In this document: positions 26,367 to 36,600 of the stretch, in pieces
Layout: each line of letters begins with the position of its first letter
Numbering within the stretch: position 1 is the first letter of the stretch
Notes under the pieces: generated by a model
The model's database searches: none
Told to the model about the DNA's origin: nothing
The model's input: only the letters and a program-made list of their open reading frames with translations
Source of the DNA: Aliihoeflea aestuarii
GTDB lineage: Bacteria; Pseudomonadota; Alphaproteobacteria; Rhizobiales; Rhizobiaceae
Direction of reading: 5' to 3'
DNA length: 64,000 bases
Assembly: GCF_024105665.1 (NCBI RefSeq)
Contig: NZ_JAAAMK010000001.1
Span: 62,001-126,000 of the forward strand
Position numbers and translations under genes: made by a program

Positions 26367-26825
26367 TCAATCGGAGCGTTTCAGGATGGCATCGAGCTTG
26401 CGCGCTTCGGCATCGCTCAGCGCCGCGCCTGCCGTCCGCCGTCGCCGTGCCGACATGACCAGAACCGCCCCGCCGATGCCCAGCAAGAGAACCGGCGTGG
26501 CCCACAAAAGCGCGTTGCGCGCCGTGAAGGTCGGGCGCAGCAAAACGAATTCGCCATAGCGAGAAACGACATAGTCCATCACCGCCTCGTCGCTGTCACC
26601 CGCCACGATGCGCTCGCGTACCAGCACGCGCAGATCGCGGGCGAGTTCCGCATCCGAATCGTCGATCGACTGGTTCTGGCAGACCATGCAACGCAATTCC
26701 GCCGAGAGCGCACGGGCGCGCGCTTCAAGCGCGGGATCGTCCAGCATTTCGTTGGGCGCCATCGCGGCCTGCCCGGCCGTGACGGACAGGAGCATCAAGA
26801 ACGCCGTGGCAAGCCTGACGATCAT
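26367..26825 (-). CDS. ccmH: Cytochrome c-type biogenesis protein CcmH (CycL)
   Basis: This 152-residue protein has a signal peptide, a short periplasmic thiol domain with the redox motif [11 protein letters not shown], and a C-terminal transmembrane helix ([20 protein letters not shown]). It reduces apocytochrome c cysteines and presents them to the CcmF haem lyase. The start was placed at 26825, where ATGA overlaps the ccmF stop, rather than at the longer in-frame Met. It is the last gene of ccmI-ccmE-ccmF-ccmH. Confidence 0.95.
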   Translation of the reverse strand: MIVRLATAFLMLLSVTAGQAAMAPNEMLDDPALEARARALSAELRCMVCQNQSIDDSDAELARDLRVLVRERIVAGDSDEAVMDYVVSRYGEFVLLRPTFTARNALLWATPVLLLGIGGAVLVMSARRRRTAGAALSDAEARKLDAILKRSD

Positions 26826-28813
26826 GTCGCCACCTCGACGGCACGGGCCGGTTTCGAGCGCTTCGCTGCGGGCGCGCCGACGCGCAAACGCCGGTCGAGC
26901 AGCGAAACGCCGCCCCCGACCATCATGAAGATGCAGCCGATCCAGATAAACAGCACCTGCGGCTTCCACCACGCCCGCACGACGATCCCGCCATCAGGTG
27001 CGCGGTCGCCGAGCGCCACGTAAAGCTGGCTGAAGCCGTGCGAGGTGATGCCGGCTTCCGTGGTCGGCATCTGGCGCGCGGGATAGAAGCGCTTGGAGGA
27101 AACGACCTCGCCCCGCTCCCTGCCCGACCTGTCGGAATAGGTGAAGCGCCCCTGTTCCTCGGTGAAGTTCGGTCCGTCGAAAGGAACCAGCCCGTCGAAA
27201 CGCAGTTCGTAACCGGCGACATCGAGCGTATCGCCCGGCTGCATGACCGCAATGCGCTCCACTTCGAGCGTGCTGACGGCGACGATGCCAAGCGTGGTCA
27301 GACCGAGGCCCGCATGGGCAAGGGCCGTTCCGAAGACCGAGCGCGGAAGGCCGACGAAGCGCCTGAACATGACCGATGGCGACGCCTTGCCGATGCCGGC
27401 CTTCAAGGCAAGGTCCGTCAGCGCGCCGAAGACGAGCCAGAAGGCCACCGCCACGCCGAACGCCGCGACCACGCTGATCCGGTCGATCATGAACAGCGTG
27501 ACGAGGCCGATCAGAAGCGCGAGCGCGAAGGCGACGAACAGGCGCTGGCTCGCCGCATAAAGATCGCCGCGCTTCCATGCCAAAAGCGGGCCGAACGGCA
27601 CCGCCAGAAGAAGCGGCACGATCAGCGGGCCAAACGTCATATTGAAGAAAGGCGCCCCGACAGAGACCTTTTCGCCCGTGACTGCTTCAACGAGCAGCGG
27701 CCAGAGCGTGCCGATCAGCACGGTTGCGGCAGCGGTGGTCAGGAACAGATTGTTGAGGACGAGGCCGCCTTCGCGCGAGATCGGCTGGAACAGCCCGCCC
27801 GATGTCAGCGTCGATGCCCGGAACGCGAACAGAGCCAGCGAGCCGCCGATGAATACGATCAGGATCATCAGGATGAAGACGCCGCGCGTCGGGTCGGTCG
27901 CGAAGGCGTGCACGGATGTCAGCACGCCCGAGCGTACGAGGAACGTTCCCAGAAGCGACAGGGAGAAGGTCAGGATCGCAAGAAGCACGGTCCATATCTT
28001 CAGCGCCGAGCGTTTTTCCATCACGATCGCGGAATGAAGAAGCGCAGTTCCCGACAACCAGGGAAGGAAGGACGCGTTTTCGACCGGATCCCAGAACCAC
28101 CAGCCGCCCCAGCCGAGTTCGTAATAGGCCCAGTAGGAGCCCATGGCGATACCGCCCGTCAGCGCCGCCCAGGCAGCCAACGTCCACGGCCGCACCCAGC
28201 GTGCCCATGCAGCGTCGATCCGCCCTTCGATCAACGCAGCGACGGCGAAGGAAAAGCAGATCGAAAAGCCGACATAGCCGAGGTAGAGCAGCGGCGGATG
28301 GATCGCCAGACCGATGTCCTGCAGGATCGGATTGAGATCACGGCCTTCGATCGGCGGCGGACTGATGCGCGCGAAGGGGTTCGACGAAGCCAGCACGAAA
28401 AGCAGAAAGGCGGCCGCGATCATGCCCTGAACGGCCAGCACATTGGCGCGAAGCGTTGCCGGCAGGTTCGATCCGAACAGCGCGACGAGGCCCCCGAAGG
28501 CGGCGAGGATCAGGATCCACAAAAGCATCGAGCCTTCGTGGTTTCCCCAAACGCCCGTGATCTTGTAGAGCATGGGCTTCAAGGAATGTGAATTCTCCCA
28601 GACATTCGCCACCGAGAAATCGGACTGCACATAAGCGACGGTAAGCGCGGCGAAGGACAGTGCAATCAGTCCCAAAATGGCGAAGGAGGCCGGCTCAGCC
28701 ACGGCCATCAAACGCTGATCGCCGATCCGCGCGCCGACGATGGGCACGATCGAGAGCACCAGCGAGAGCGCGAAGGCAAGAACAAGCGCGAAATGTCCGA
28801 TCTCGACGATCAT
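26822..28813 (-). CDS. ccmF: Haem lyase subunit CcmF (CycK)
   Basis: This 663-residue polytopic inner-membrane protein attaches haem to apocytochrome c. It carries the WWD-type haem-handling motif [18 protein letters not shown] near residue 235, about fifteen hydrophobic helices and a large periplasmic domain near the C terminus, all standard for CcmF. It starts eight bases after ccmE and overlaps ccmH by four bases, consistent with co-translation of the haem lyase complex CcmF-CcmH-CcmI. Confidence 0.97.
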   Translation of the reverse strand: MIVEIGHFALVLAFALSLVLSIVPIVGARIGDQRLMAVAEPASFAILGLIALSFAALTVAYVQSDFSVANVWENSHSLKPMLYKITGVWGNHEGSMLLWILILAAFGGLVALFGSNLPATLRANVLAVQGMIAAAFLLFVLASSNPFARISPPPIEGRDLNPILQDIGLAIHPPLLYLGYVGFSICFSFAVAALIEGRIDAAWARWVRPWTLAAWAALTGGIAMGSYWAYYELGWGGWWFWDPVENASFLPWLSGTALLHSAIVMEKRSALKIWTVLLAILTFSLSLLGTFLVRSGVLTSVHAFATDPTRGVFILMILIVFIGGSLALFAFRASTLTSGGLFQPISREGGLVLNNLFLTTAAATVLIGTLWPLLVEAVTGEKVSVGAPFFNMTFGPLIVPLLLAVPFGPLLAWKRGDLYAASQRLFVAFALALLIGLVTLFMIDRISVVAAFGVAVAFWLVFGALTDLALKAGIGKASPSVMFRRFVGLPRSVFGTALAHAGLGLTTLGIVAVSTLEVERIAVMQPGDTLDVAGYELRFDGLVPFDGPNFTEEQGRFTYSDRSGRERGEVVSSKRFYPARQMPTTEAGITSHGFSQLYVALGDRAPDGGIVVRAWWKPQVLFIWIGCIFMMVGGGVSLLDRRLRVGAPAAKRSKPARAVEVAT

Positions 28814-28820
28814 GCCCGCG

Positions 28821-29264
28821 TCAATCCTCTTCCTGCCAGATGCCGCGCGCCTTCATGCTGTCGGCGACCTCGCGCGGCATGTAGTTCTCGTCATGGCGCG
28901 CCAGGACCGTATCGGCCACAAAGCGTCCCGAAGCGTCGAACGCGCCTTCGGTGATGACGCCCTGCTCCTCGCGGAAGAGATCGGGAAGAATGCCGCTATA
29001 CGAAACGGTGACCGTTTCGATCCGATCCGTCACGGCGAAGCTGACATCGGTGCCGCCCGCTCTTGCAATCGACCCGGTCGCGACGAGACCGCCAAGCCTG
29101 ATGCGCTCGCCGGGCGCAACGCCCTTTTCGCTGATGTCGGCCGGCGTATAGAAATAGGAGGCTTTCTGGCCGAGCGCGAAGAGCGTCAGCGTCGTCGCCA
29201 GCGTCAGGAAGGCGAAGGCTCCACCGATCACCGCCAGCCTTTTCTTCTTTCGCGTCATCGCCAT
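28821..29264 (-). CDS. ccmE: Periplasmic haem chaperone CcmE (CycJ)
   Basis: This 147-residue protein has one N-terminal membrane anchor (about residues 9-30) and an OB-fold periplasmic domain. The covalent haem-binding His is in VLARHDENYMP near residue 123. It receives haem from CcmC and delivers it to CcmF. The start at 29264 lies two bases from the ccmI stop with GGAAG upstream. The neighbouring ccmABCDG genes are not in this window, as in other rhizobia where the system is split. Confidence 0.96.
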   Translation of the reverse strand: MAMTRKKKRLAVIGGAFAFLTLATTLTLFALGQKASYFYTPADISEKGVAPGERIRLGGLVATGSIARAGGTDVSFAVTDRIETVTVSYSGILPDLFREEQGVITEGAFDASGRFVADTVLARHDENYMPREVADSMKARGIWQEED

Positions 29265-29265
29265 C

Positions 29266-30342
29266 TCAGTCTTCCACATTCAGTCCGAGCGAGAGACCAT
29301 ACGCCGCCAGATGCCCCGCTTCGGGCGAGCCTGCCCCATATGCGTTTCGCGCACGGTCCAGTGCATCCTGCGCATCGTCTTGCCGATCGAGCACCATGTA
29401 TGAACGGATCAATTGCTGCCAGCCATCGACATCATCGTGATTGGCTTCAAGGCGCGTCGCCAGACTTGCAACCATGCCTTCGATCATTTCGGCCTGATCG
29501 TTTGCGCCTTCCGACGGCTCCGCCGTTCCGTTCATCGCCTGCGCGATCACCCCATGCCATGGAGACTCGTCCGGCAGGTCCGAGAGCATCTGTCGCCAGA
29601 CGCGTTCTGCCGCCTGTTGGTCGCCGGCCTGCGCCGAAGCCAGCGCGATGAAATAGCGACCGCGGATATTTCCCGGTTCGATGTCGAGCGCCTGGGAGAA
29701 GAGCGCCTGCGCTTCCTCGCTCACGCGACCGTTCGCCGCCGCCGTCAGCGCCTCGCCCTGCCCTGCAAGGCGCGCGGGGGTAGGTTCATCCAGGCGAATT
29801 GCGTTTGCGAATGCGCCCGCCGCATCGTCGAAGCGACCAAGCCGAAGATAGATCGGCGCCAATACGTCCCAACCGCGCGCATCGCCGGGATTTGCGGCCA
29901 GATGTGCCTCGGCCCGCGCGATCAGTTCTTCCGGCGACTGCTGCGACGGATCTCGATCGAGCCGCGCTTGCAGCGGTTGACCCGGATAGTCGGGCGAGCC
30001 GGTCGCGGCATACAGGCCCCAGCTCACCAATGGCAGCGAAAGCACCGCGATCGCGCCGACCCAGCGCCCAAGCGCGCGAGAAGAGGCTGTCCCGGTTTCC
30101 TCACCGTCCCCTTCGGACAGCCGGATGACCTTGCGGCCGATCTCGGCGCGCGCCATCTCGGCCTCGCCATCCTCTATCAGGCCCCGCGCACGATCCCTGT
30201 CGATCTCGCGAAGCTGGTCCTTATAAACCTCGAGCTCGTGTTCGCGGCTGTTACGCACGCCCGCTCGCTCGCGCGCCAAAGGCGTGAGCAGCAACAGACA
30301 GACGGCGAAGGTCATTGCCGCGGCGACAATCCAGAAAAGCAT
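29266..30342 (-). CDS. ccmI: Cytochrome c biogenesis protein CcmI (CycH), TPR apocytochrome chaperone
   Basis: This 358-residue protein opens with a transmembrane helix, then a cytoplasmic loop containing a leucine-zipper-like stretch (YKDQLREIDRDRARGLIEDGE). A second helix (WVGAIAVLSLPLVSWGLYAA) follows, and the periplasmic remainder is built of TPR repeats that hold apocytochrome c for the haem lyase. It is the first gene of the operon; an 80-base gap to the upstream lipoprotein gene should hold the promoter. Confidence 0.94.
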   Translation of the reverse strand: MLFWIVAAAMTFAVCLLLLTPLARERAGVRNSREHELEVYKDQLREIDRDRARGLIEDGEAEMARAEIGRKVIRLSEGDGEETGTASSRALGRWVGAIAVLSLPLVSWGLYAATGSPDYPGQPLQARLDRDPSQQSPEELIARAEAHLAANPGDARGWDVLAPIYLRLGRFDDAAGAFANAIRLDEPTPARLAGQGEALTAAANGRVSEEAQALFSQALDIEPGNIRGRYFIALASAQAGDQQAAERVWRQMLSDLPDESPWHGVIAQAMNGTAEPSEGANDQAEMIEGMVASLATRLEANHDDVDGWQQLIRSYMVLDRQDDAQDALDRARNAYGAGSPEAGHLAAYGLSLGLNVED

Positions 30343-30422
30343 GCCCGTTCCTATCGACAGTCATGCCGAAAGCCAATCGCCGCGCGATGCGGCCTTTCGT
30401 ATCGGCTTCAATAGTGGACGTT

Positions 30423-30869
30423 TCAGACGAGCGGCGTCCAGCTTCCGTCATCATTGCGGCAGGCCGTGCCCCTGCCGACCCGTTCGGTGCCATTCTGGCT
30501 GACGGTGTGCGTATATTGGCGGCAATTTTGCGAACCGACGCGATAGGGCGGCGCAGCCACTACCTGTCCGGAAAGACGTCCGCCGCCCTGCCAGGCGACC
30601 GGCTGCCCGGATGCCGCATATTCGAGCGCGCGGTACTCGGCTTCGAGCGCGCGCTGACTGTCGGCGCGCTCAAGATCGCCGCCCAGCGTCCGCCCGATAA
30701 GTCCGCCGGCCATCGCCTCTGCGATATCAGCCGACATCGGCTGAGCCGCACGGGTGCCCGTTGAGCTCGCGAAAGCGCCAACGAGCGACGATCCGCCACC
30801 TGACGTGGAAGACATGCATCCGGCCAGCAACATTGCCGCGGCCGCAACTCCTGCAAAGCGAAAGATCAT
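30423..30869 (-). CDS. 17-kDa surface-antigen-type lipoprotein
   Basis: This 148-residue protein has a lipoprotein signal with lipobox LLAGC (Cys at residue 18). A glycine-rich segment (AMAGGLIGRTLGGDL) resembles the glycine-zipper of rickettsial 17-kDa antigens. The C-terminal part has CRQYTHTVSQNG and GTACRNDDGSW, the conserved cysteine pair of that family. It is expected in the outer membrane. Similar small lipoproteins occur throughout Hyphomicrobiales, and their exact role is unknown. It is a single gene between ccmI and the FeuQ-like kinase. Confidence 0.82.
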   Translation of the reverse strand: MIFRFAGVAAAAMLLAGCMSSTSGGGSSLVGAFASSTGTRAAQPMSADIAEAMAGGLIGRTLGGDLERADSQRALEAEYRALEYAASGQPVAWQGGGRLSGQVVAAPPYRVGSQNCRQYTHTVSQNGTERVGRGTACRNDDGSWTPLV

Positions 30870-30954
30870 CTACGAAACCAGGTCCTGTACAAAACAACGC
30901 TTGCGCGTTTCCCTAAGCTAGGGTCTTGGCCGAACTTTGTCATCGGCTGCGCCG

Positions 30955-32367
30955 TCAATCGTCGCGTTCGTCGTGCTGGCGTTGCAAACGGATCACTGCC
31001 TTGAGACCACCGAGTTCGGAACGGCCAAGCTCGAAATGGCCTCCATATTCCTTGACCAGATCGGCAACGATCGACAGTCCGAGCCCCGTTCCGGGCTTCG
31101 TCTCATCCAGCCTGTGTCCGCGTTTCATCGCCAGCTTCGCCTGATCGTCGGGAATTCCCGGCCCGTCGTCCTCGATCGTGAGAACGAAGCCTCTCGCCTC
31201 TTCCGCGTCCATACGGCCAACCGAGACCGATACGACCGACTTCCCCCATTTCGTCGCATTCTCGAGAAGGTTGCCGACAAGTTCCTCGAAATCCTCCTTC
31301 TCGCCGCTGAACATGATTTCCTCGTCCGGCGTGTCGAGCGAGATGTCGAGATGGCGGTTCAGCTTGGACATAACGCGCACGAGCCGTTCGAGCGTAGCCA
31401 CGACGGGCGTGCGAAACAGGATGCTGTCGCGCTGGGCGGCAACGCGCGCGCGCTGGAGATAGTGCTCTACCTGCGACTGCATGGCCGTCGCCTGACCGAC
31501 GATCAGCGATCCTTTCTGCCCGCCCATCGCTGAACCTTCGTTGAGGAGCACGGCCAAAGGTGTCTTGAGCGAATGGGCGAGATTTCCGACCTGCGTTCGC
31601 GAGCGTTCGACGATTCGCCTGTTGCTCTCGATCAGCGCGTTCGTCTCGTCGGCAAGCGGCGCGATTTCCGCGGGAAAGCGGCCGTCGAGGCGCGTGGCAT
31701 TTCCCGAACGGATTTCGGCCAGAGCACGCCGGACACGGGATAGAGGACGCAAGCCCACCCAGATTGCGATGGCATTGATCGCAATCATGCCCAGCCCGAA
31801 CAAAGCAAGGTAGAAATAGAGCTGCCGCTCGAAATCGGCGATTTCTTCTTCCAGTTCCGACCTGTTGCCCATGACACGGAAACGGCCGACGCGATCCGCA
31901 TTGTCGAGAACGAATTCGCTTTCGAACACTTCCAGCAATTCGCCATTGAGCCCCACCGTCACGTAGCGTCGCTGGAATTCCCTGTCGAAAGGCACTTCCG
32001 CCGTGGATGGTGCCTCCACGGTCTCTATCATCGAAATGGACCGCAGCGATCCACGCAATCCTTCGGAAATCGGCTCGACCGACCAGTACCAGCCCGAGCG
32101 CGGAATGGTGAACCGCAGATCGCCCAGATTCGGCGCCCCCTGCAACCAGCCGTCATCGGTCACGCTGACCGTGCTGATCAGGTTGAACAGATGCGCCGAA
32201 AGGAGACTTTCGAACCCGCGTTCGCTCGCCTGACGAAACAGCGTGGAAATCACCGTCGCGATGATCACGAGCGTCAGGAGTGCCCAAAGCGTCGACAACG
32301 CAATGACGCGTACCGTCAGCGAACCGAGCCGCAGCCGGCGCGGGATCATCGATGCGGGCGTCGCCAT
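30955..32367 (-). CDS. feuQ: FeuQ-like (PhoQ-type) sensor histidine kinase
   Basis: This 470-residue kinase has two transmembrane helices (about residues 20-42 and 180-205) around a periplasmic sensor domain and a HAMP-like linker. The phospho-acceptor His is in GNLAHSLKTPLAVLLNEGS, a PhoQ-family motif. The ATPase has NLLENATKWGK, DDGPGIPDDQ and GTGLGLSIVADLV. The start overlaps none of the response regulator but lies seven bases after it. The name feuQ follows from the FeuP-like partner and the FeuN-like small protein upstream; in Sinorhizobium FeuPQ controls cyclic glucan export and osmoadaptation. Functional identity here is inferred. Confidence 0.8.
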   Translation of the reverse strand: MATPASMIPRRLRLGSLTVRVIALSTLWALLTLVIIATVISTLFRQASERGFESLLSAHLFNLISTVSVTDDGWLQGAPNLGDLRFTIPRSGWYWSVEPISEGLRGSLRSISMIETVEAPSTAEVPFDREFQRRYVTVGLNGELLEVFESEFVLDNADRVGRFRVMGNRSELEEEIADFERQLYFYLALFGLGMIAINAIAIWVGLRPLSRVRRALAEIRSGNATRLDGRFPAEIAPLADETNALIESNRRIVERSRTQVGNLAHSLKTPLAVLLNEGSAMGGQKGSLIVGQATAMQSQVEHYLQRARVAAQRDSILFRTPVVATLERLVRVMSKLNRHLDISLDTPDEEIMFSGEKEDFEELVGNLLENATKWGKSVVSVSVGRMDAEEARGFVLTIEDDGPGIPDDQAKLAMKRGHRLDETKPGTGLGLSIVADLVKEYGGHFELGRSELGGLKAVIRLQRQHDERDD

Positions 32368-32374
32368 CGATTTC

Positions 32375-33040
32375 TCACGGAGCTGGCTCGCGCATGCGAT
32401 AGCCCATGCCACGCACCGTTTCGATCATGTCGACGCCGAGCTTCTTGCGAAGCCGCCCGACGAAGACTTCGATCGTGTTCGAATCCCGGTCGAAGTCCTG
32501 ATCGTAGAGATGCTCGACGAGTTCGGTGCGCGAAACGACCTCTCCCATATGATGCATCAGATAGGCGAGCAGGCGGAATTCGTGCGAAGTCAGGCGCAGC
32601 GGCACCCCGTCGAGATCGGCCTTGGAGGATTTGGTATCGAGGCGCAGCGGGCCGCAGGAAATTTCCGACGAGGCATGCCCGGCGGCACGGCGGATCAGCG
32701 CGCGCAGGCGCGCAAGCACCTCCTCGATGTGGAAGGGCTTCGCGACATAGTCGTCTGCGCCGGCATCGATACCGGCGACCTTGTCGCTCCAGCGGTCGCG
32801 CGCGGTCAGCATCAGCACCGGCATCTTGCGCCCGTCACGGCGCCAGCGCTCGATGACGCTGATGCCATCCATCTGCGGCAGTCCGATATCGAGAACGACT
32901 GCGTCGTAAGGCTCGGTATCGCCGAGGAAATGACCCTCCTCGCCGTCGAACGCGCGGTCGACGACATAGCCGGCATCGATCAGCGCTTCGCTGACCTGGC
33001 GGTTCAAGTCCTTGTCGTCTTCAACGACCAGTATGCGCAT
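32375..33040 (-). CDS. feuP: FeuP-like OmpR-family response regulator
   Basis: This 221-residue regulator has a receiver domain (VVEDDKDL, phospho-acceptor Asp in AVVLDIGLPQMDG, Lys in YVAKPFHIEEVL) and a C-terminal winged helix (MHHMGEVVSRTELVEHLYDQ, then EVFVGRLRKKLG). The segments EGHFLGDTEPYDAVV and DRWSDKVAGIDAGADDYV are distinctive of the FeuP group as I remember it. Start MRILVVEDD at 33040 was chosen over a longer frame that runs into the upstream gene. It is the middle gene of a feuN-feuP-feuQ-like operon. Confidence 0.85.
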   Translation of the reverse strand: MRILVVEDDKDLNRQVSEALIDAGYVVDRAFDGEEGHFLGDTEPYDAVVLDIGLPQMDGISVIERWRRDGRKMPVLMLTARDRWSDKVAGIDAGADDYVAKPFHIEEVLARLRALIRRAAGHASSEISCGPLRLDTKSSKADLDGVPLRLTSHEFRLLAYLMHHMGEVVSRTELVEHLYDQDFDRDSNTIEVFVGRLRKKLGVDMIETVRGMGYRMREPAP

Positions 33041-33077
33041 ATTTCGGTCCCGTGATTTGGCGAATCGATGCGCGAGA

Positions 33078-33374
33078 TTACATCGGCACGACGAATTCGG
33101 CACGGCGCGGACGCTGGCCGTCCTGGCCGGGCACCAGCACCACGATCACGCACACCCTTTGCCCTCCACGATCCTCCGGCGTCGCCATGGCGAGCGTGCC
33201 ACCGTTCTGTGCGGCGATCTGCTGGCCGATGGCATAGCAATCGCCCTGCACGAACAGCGCACGCTCGGGTGCCGCTGGGGCAGTGGACATCGCAGGCACA
33301 GACGAGGCCGGGACGATTGCGCCCCAGGTCATCAAAGTGGCCAGCGCCAAAGTGAGGATGTACGTGTTCTTCAT
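33078..33374 (-). CDS. feuN: Small periplasmic protein in the position of FeuN
   Basis: This 98-residue protein has a signal peptide (cleavage near VPASSVPA) and a short mature part with two cysteines (GDCYAIGQQIAAQNGG and QRVCVIVVLV). It sits 37 bases upstream of the FeuP-like gene on the same strand. In Sinorhizobium meliloti, feuN is a small periplasmic protein encoded just upstream of feuP that holds FeuQ inactive. Size, export signal and position fit, but I cannot align the sequences, so the symbol is provisional. Confidence 0.6.
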   Translation of the reverse strand: MKNTYILTLALATLMTWGAIVPASSVPAMSTAPAAPERALFVQGDCYAIGQQIAAQNGGTLAMATPEDRGGQRVCVIVVLVPGQDGQRPRRAEFVVPM

Positions 33375-33440
33375 GGATGACGTTTTATTACAGCACGGCT
33401 GAACATGGAATGAACAATGCCATGCGAAGTTTTGGCACCT

Positions 33441-33647
33441 TCACCTGATCCGCGTTCGCGCGGCCAACCGGCCGAAAATCGCGACCAGTCCCGAAACGGC
33501 CGCTACCGTCTGGAGAATGGTGTCGGTTAGAACGGCGCTGTCCGCCGGATCGATCGGGACGCCGAGGGCGGCCGCACCAGCACTTGCGACAGTGATGATC
33601 GACGCCCAGATCGTTCGCGACATGTACCAGGGCTTGATTATATCCAT
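33441..33647 (-). CDS. Small holin-like membrane protein at the end of the GTA cluster
   Basis: This 68-residue protein has KPWYMSRTIWASIITVASAG near its start and two hydrophobic segments (about residues 12-30 and 42-60). The WY-S-x-T-I-W motif and the C-terminal GRLAARTRI are seen in small phage-type membrane proteins of rhizobia that are sometimes labelled holins. It begins 11 bases after the TIM-barrel tail gene with AGAGGA upstream, so it is the last gene of the GTA transcript. A role in particle release is a guess from size and location. Confidence 0.65.
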   Translation of the reverse strand: MDIIKPWYMSRTIWASIITVASAGAAALGVPIDPADSAVLTDTILQTVAAVSGLVAIFGRLAARTRIR

Positions 33648-33658
33648 CTGATTTTCCT

Positions 33659-36600
33659 CTAGATGTTGAAGTTGAATGCGCGCGTCGCCGCGACGCCTTC
33701 GCCCACCGCCCGGCTCATCTGGCTGACGCGCAAGACGATTTCGCCGTGGCCGGCGATTTCGGTGGCCGGGACGAGCCAATGCGGTTCGGCACGTTCCGCC
33801 GACGCAAAGACATTCGCGCCCTGCATGAGTTGAACGGCGTAAAGTTCCTCGTCCTCGCCCAGCGGAATTTCACTCGCCAGCCAGCTATCAGCGTCGACGC
33901 GCCCGCGCCGGGTCCAGCCGAACTCGAGATCGCCGTTGGCCATCCATCGGCTTCGCAGATGGACCGGCGAGAGCGGGCGGAGCGCTCGTATTCCGCCTGC
34001 CATGGCGATGGAGGTTGCATACCGATCCGACAGGTCGTAGCCGACCGGCCCGCATCGCCAGTTCAGTTCACGGCCGATCTCACCGGATCGTAGTCCGGCC
34101 GGCACAACGGCACCGTCAAGCATGACGAACCGCGCGCCCGCCCTAGCGCCGGATGCAGACGCGTCTTCGGTGCCCAGTTGGCCACGCAGCAGCTTCGACA
34201 AGACCCAGATGCCGGGCTCGACCTCTTCCGCGCCGGCAAACTGCAAAACCTCCCAGTTCCCGTCGGCAGCTTCGAGCGCCGCCGCATTCGCGCCGTTGAG
34301 CATGTCGAGCATCGCCACCGACTGAAGCGCGCCCGCGCCCATTTCCACGCGCAACGTTCCTGCACGATCGATTAGCCCGCTTCGACCAGTGGGCGCATCC
34401 TCGACCAATCTCCCGATCCGGGCCACACGATCGATCCGCGCACGCGGCGAAAACCCGCTCTCGCCAGTGCCTATGTGAAGCACATGACTGCGCCACGGCC
34501 GCGCGGCCACCGCGATGCGGACATGCGTCGCCGCATCTTCACTGTCGGGCGTGACCGGAAGATCCAGCAGGATCGCGTCGGGTGGGCCGGGCATGAGCGG
34601 CGGCTGGCGTTCCGGCGGCGTCGCCGGTTGCCACCCCTGCGCTGCGCGCAGTCCCGTCCGCCGCGCGAGGATGCGCGCCGTCAACCCCTCCTCCACCGTC
34701 TCGACACGATAAAGGCGATCGCCGCGTCGTTCGGGAAGGCGGATGATATCGCCGGCGCCGACGCTGTCGGATGAAACGGAAAAGCTGACGACCTCGCGGC
34801 TATGCCTGTGACGATCGAGCCAGTTCCGCGCAAGCGCCGCGGCTTGCTCGCCCTCCAGCATGCCTGGAAAGCTCAGTCGGACGCGGTTGTCGCTGCCCGG
34901 TTCATCGATAATCGCACGCTGTTGGGCGCTTTGATAATCGAGAAACGGATCGCGATAGGCGACTTCGACCTCGCTCGCCGTCTGCGTCGCCGCATCCATC
35001 GTGATTTCAACCACGACGCCGCCATCGTCGGCCAGTTCGATCAGGTCGGTCCGGGGTCCGGTGATGTCGGGATTTTTGAACGAGACGATTCCGTCCCGCT
35101 CCACGACCACCAGACCGAAGAGGTCAACGAGCGGCTGCAACGCCGCGCGCGCGGTTCCCGGTTCGTCGACGACGTAACCTGACGCCGTCTGGTGAACGTC
35201 GCTTATATCGGGCGACGGCAGGCCATGCCGCTCCATGATCGCCTCGATCAATGTCGCGATATCGACACCGCTTGCCCGGCCGTTCAACCAATGCCCGAGA
35301 AGCCAGTTCGCCCCATCGGCCCAGACCGAACCAAAGCTTGGAAAGGCCGGAAAAGGTCGCGCATCCCATGCCCAGAGATAGAGCCTGTCCGGATCGACCA
35401 TCCGGCTTCCTTCAAGATCGGCGACGGGGTTGCGACGCGCGTCGAAGAGCGGGTTTCCGGGTTGCCACGCCGCATGATGCGCCTCGAGATATCGCACCGG
35501 TGCGATATCTCTGCGTGATCCGTCGGAGAAGTAGGGTGAGGCATTCTCCGAACTTTTGGGGTCGGGAAAGACGTTCGGCTGGTTCGCCCCTTTGTCGATG
35601 GCCGGACAGCCGATTTCCGTCATCCAGACCGGCTTGGAACGCGGCACCCAAGCGGTCGGCTCCGTCAGTTCAACGCCGCCGATTCGGTTGAAATGAGGGT
35701 TTTCCCACCAGGACCGGATATCCTTGTAGCGGAACACCCAATCCTTGCCGTAGGCGCCATCGCTGATCGGTGTTCGCCGACGATCCAGCCGATCCCCGAT
35801 CGAGGCATAGAAATAGTCGTACCCTTCGCCGCGCGTGACGCCGGCAAGCAGGCCATCCCGGTCGCATGAATTGGTGAAGCCGTCCGGATTGACGCCCGCC
35901 TCGTCGCCGTCGCGCCAATCGGAAAGAGGCATGTAATTGTCTATGCCTACGGCCGATATCGCGGGATGTGCCCAAAGTTCGTCGAGATGGAAAAAGACGT
36001 CGCCATATCCATCGGCCGGCTGATGACCGAAATATTCGCTCCAGTCGGCTCCATAGCTGATGCGCGCTTCCGGCAGCATCGCTGACACTTCGCCGGCAAG
36101 TTCGCACAATGTTTCGACGAACGGAAAGCGATTGGCGCCGTCGCGCAGCGTCGTCAGCCCCCTCAGTTCGGAGCCGAGCAGAAATGCCTCCACGCCGCCC
36201 GCCCGCTGCGCGAGCTTCGCATAATGCAGGACGAGCCGGCGATATCCCCAGTCACCCGGACGCAGGCACCCGATACCCAGCGCGGTGGTGACGATGTCAC
36301 CGGGCGCAACGGCTCCGACGAAATCGGCGACCGCAACGCGTGCGCTCTCAGACTTGTCCGGCGTGCCAGGCAGGTCCGGTGCGGGGTGGCAGGTGATCCG
36401 TCCACGCCAGGGATAGGGCGGCTGGAACGCTTCGCCATAGGGATCGGGGAACGCATTCCCGGCCGGCACATCCATCATGATGAAGGGATAAAGCGTGACC
36501 TTCAGGCCGCGTCGTTTGATCTCTGCGATCGCATCAATCACGGATCTGTCGCTTGGCGTGCCGCCATAGGCTGCCGCGCTTCCGATCTGCGACACGCGAT

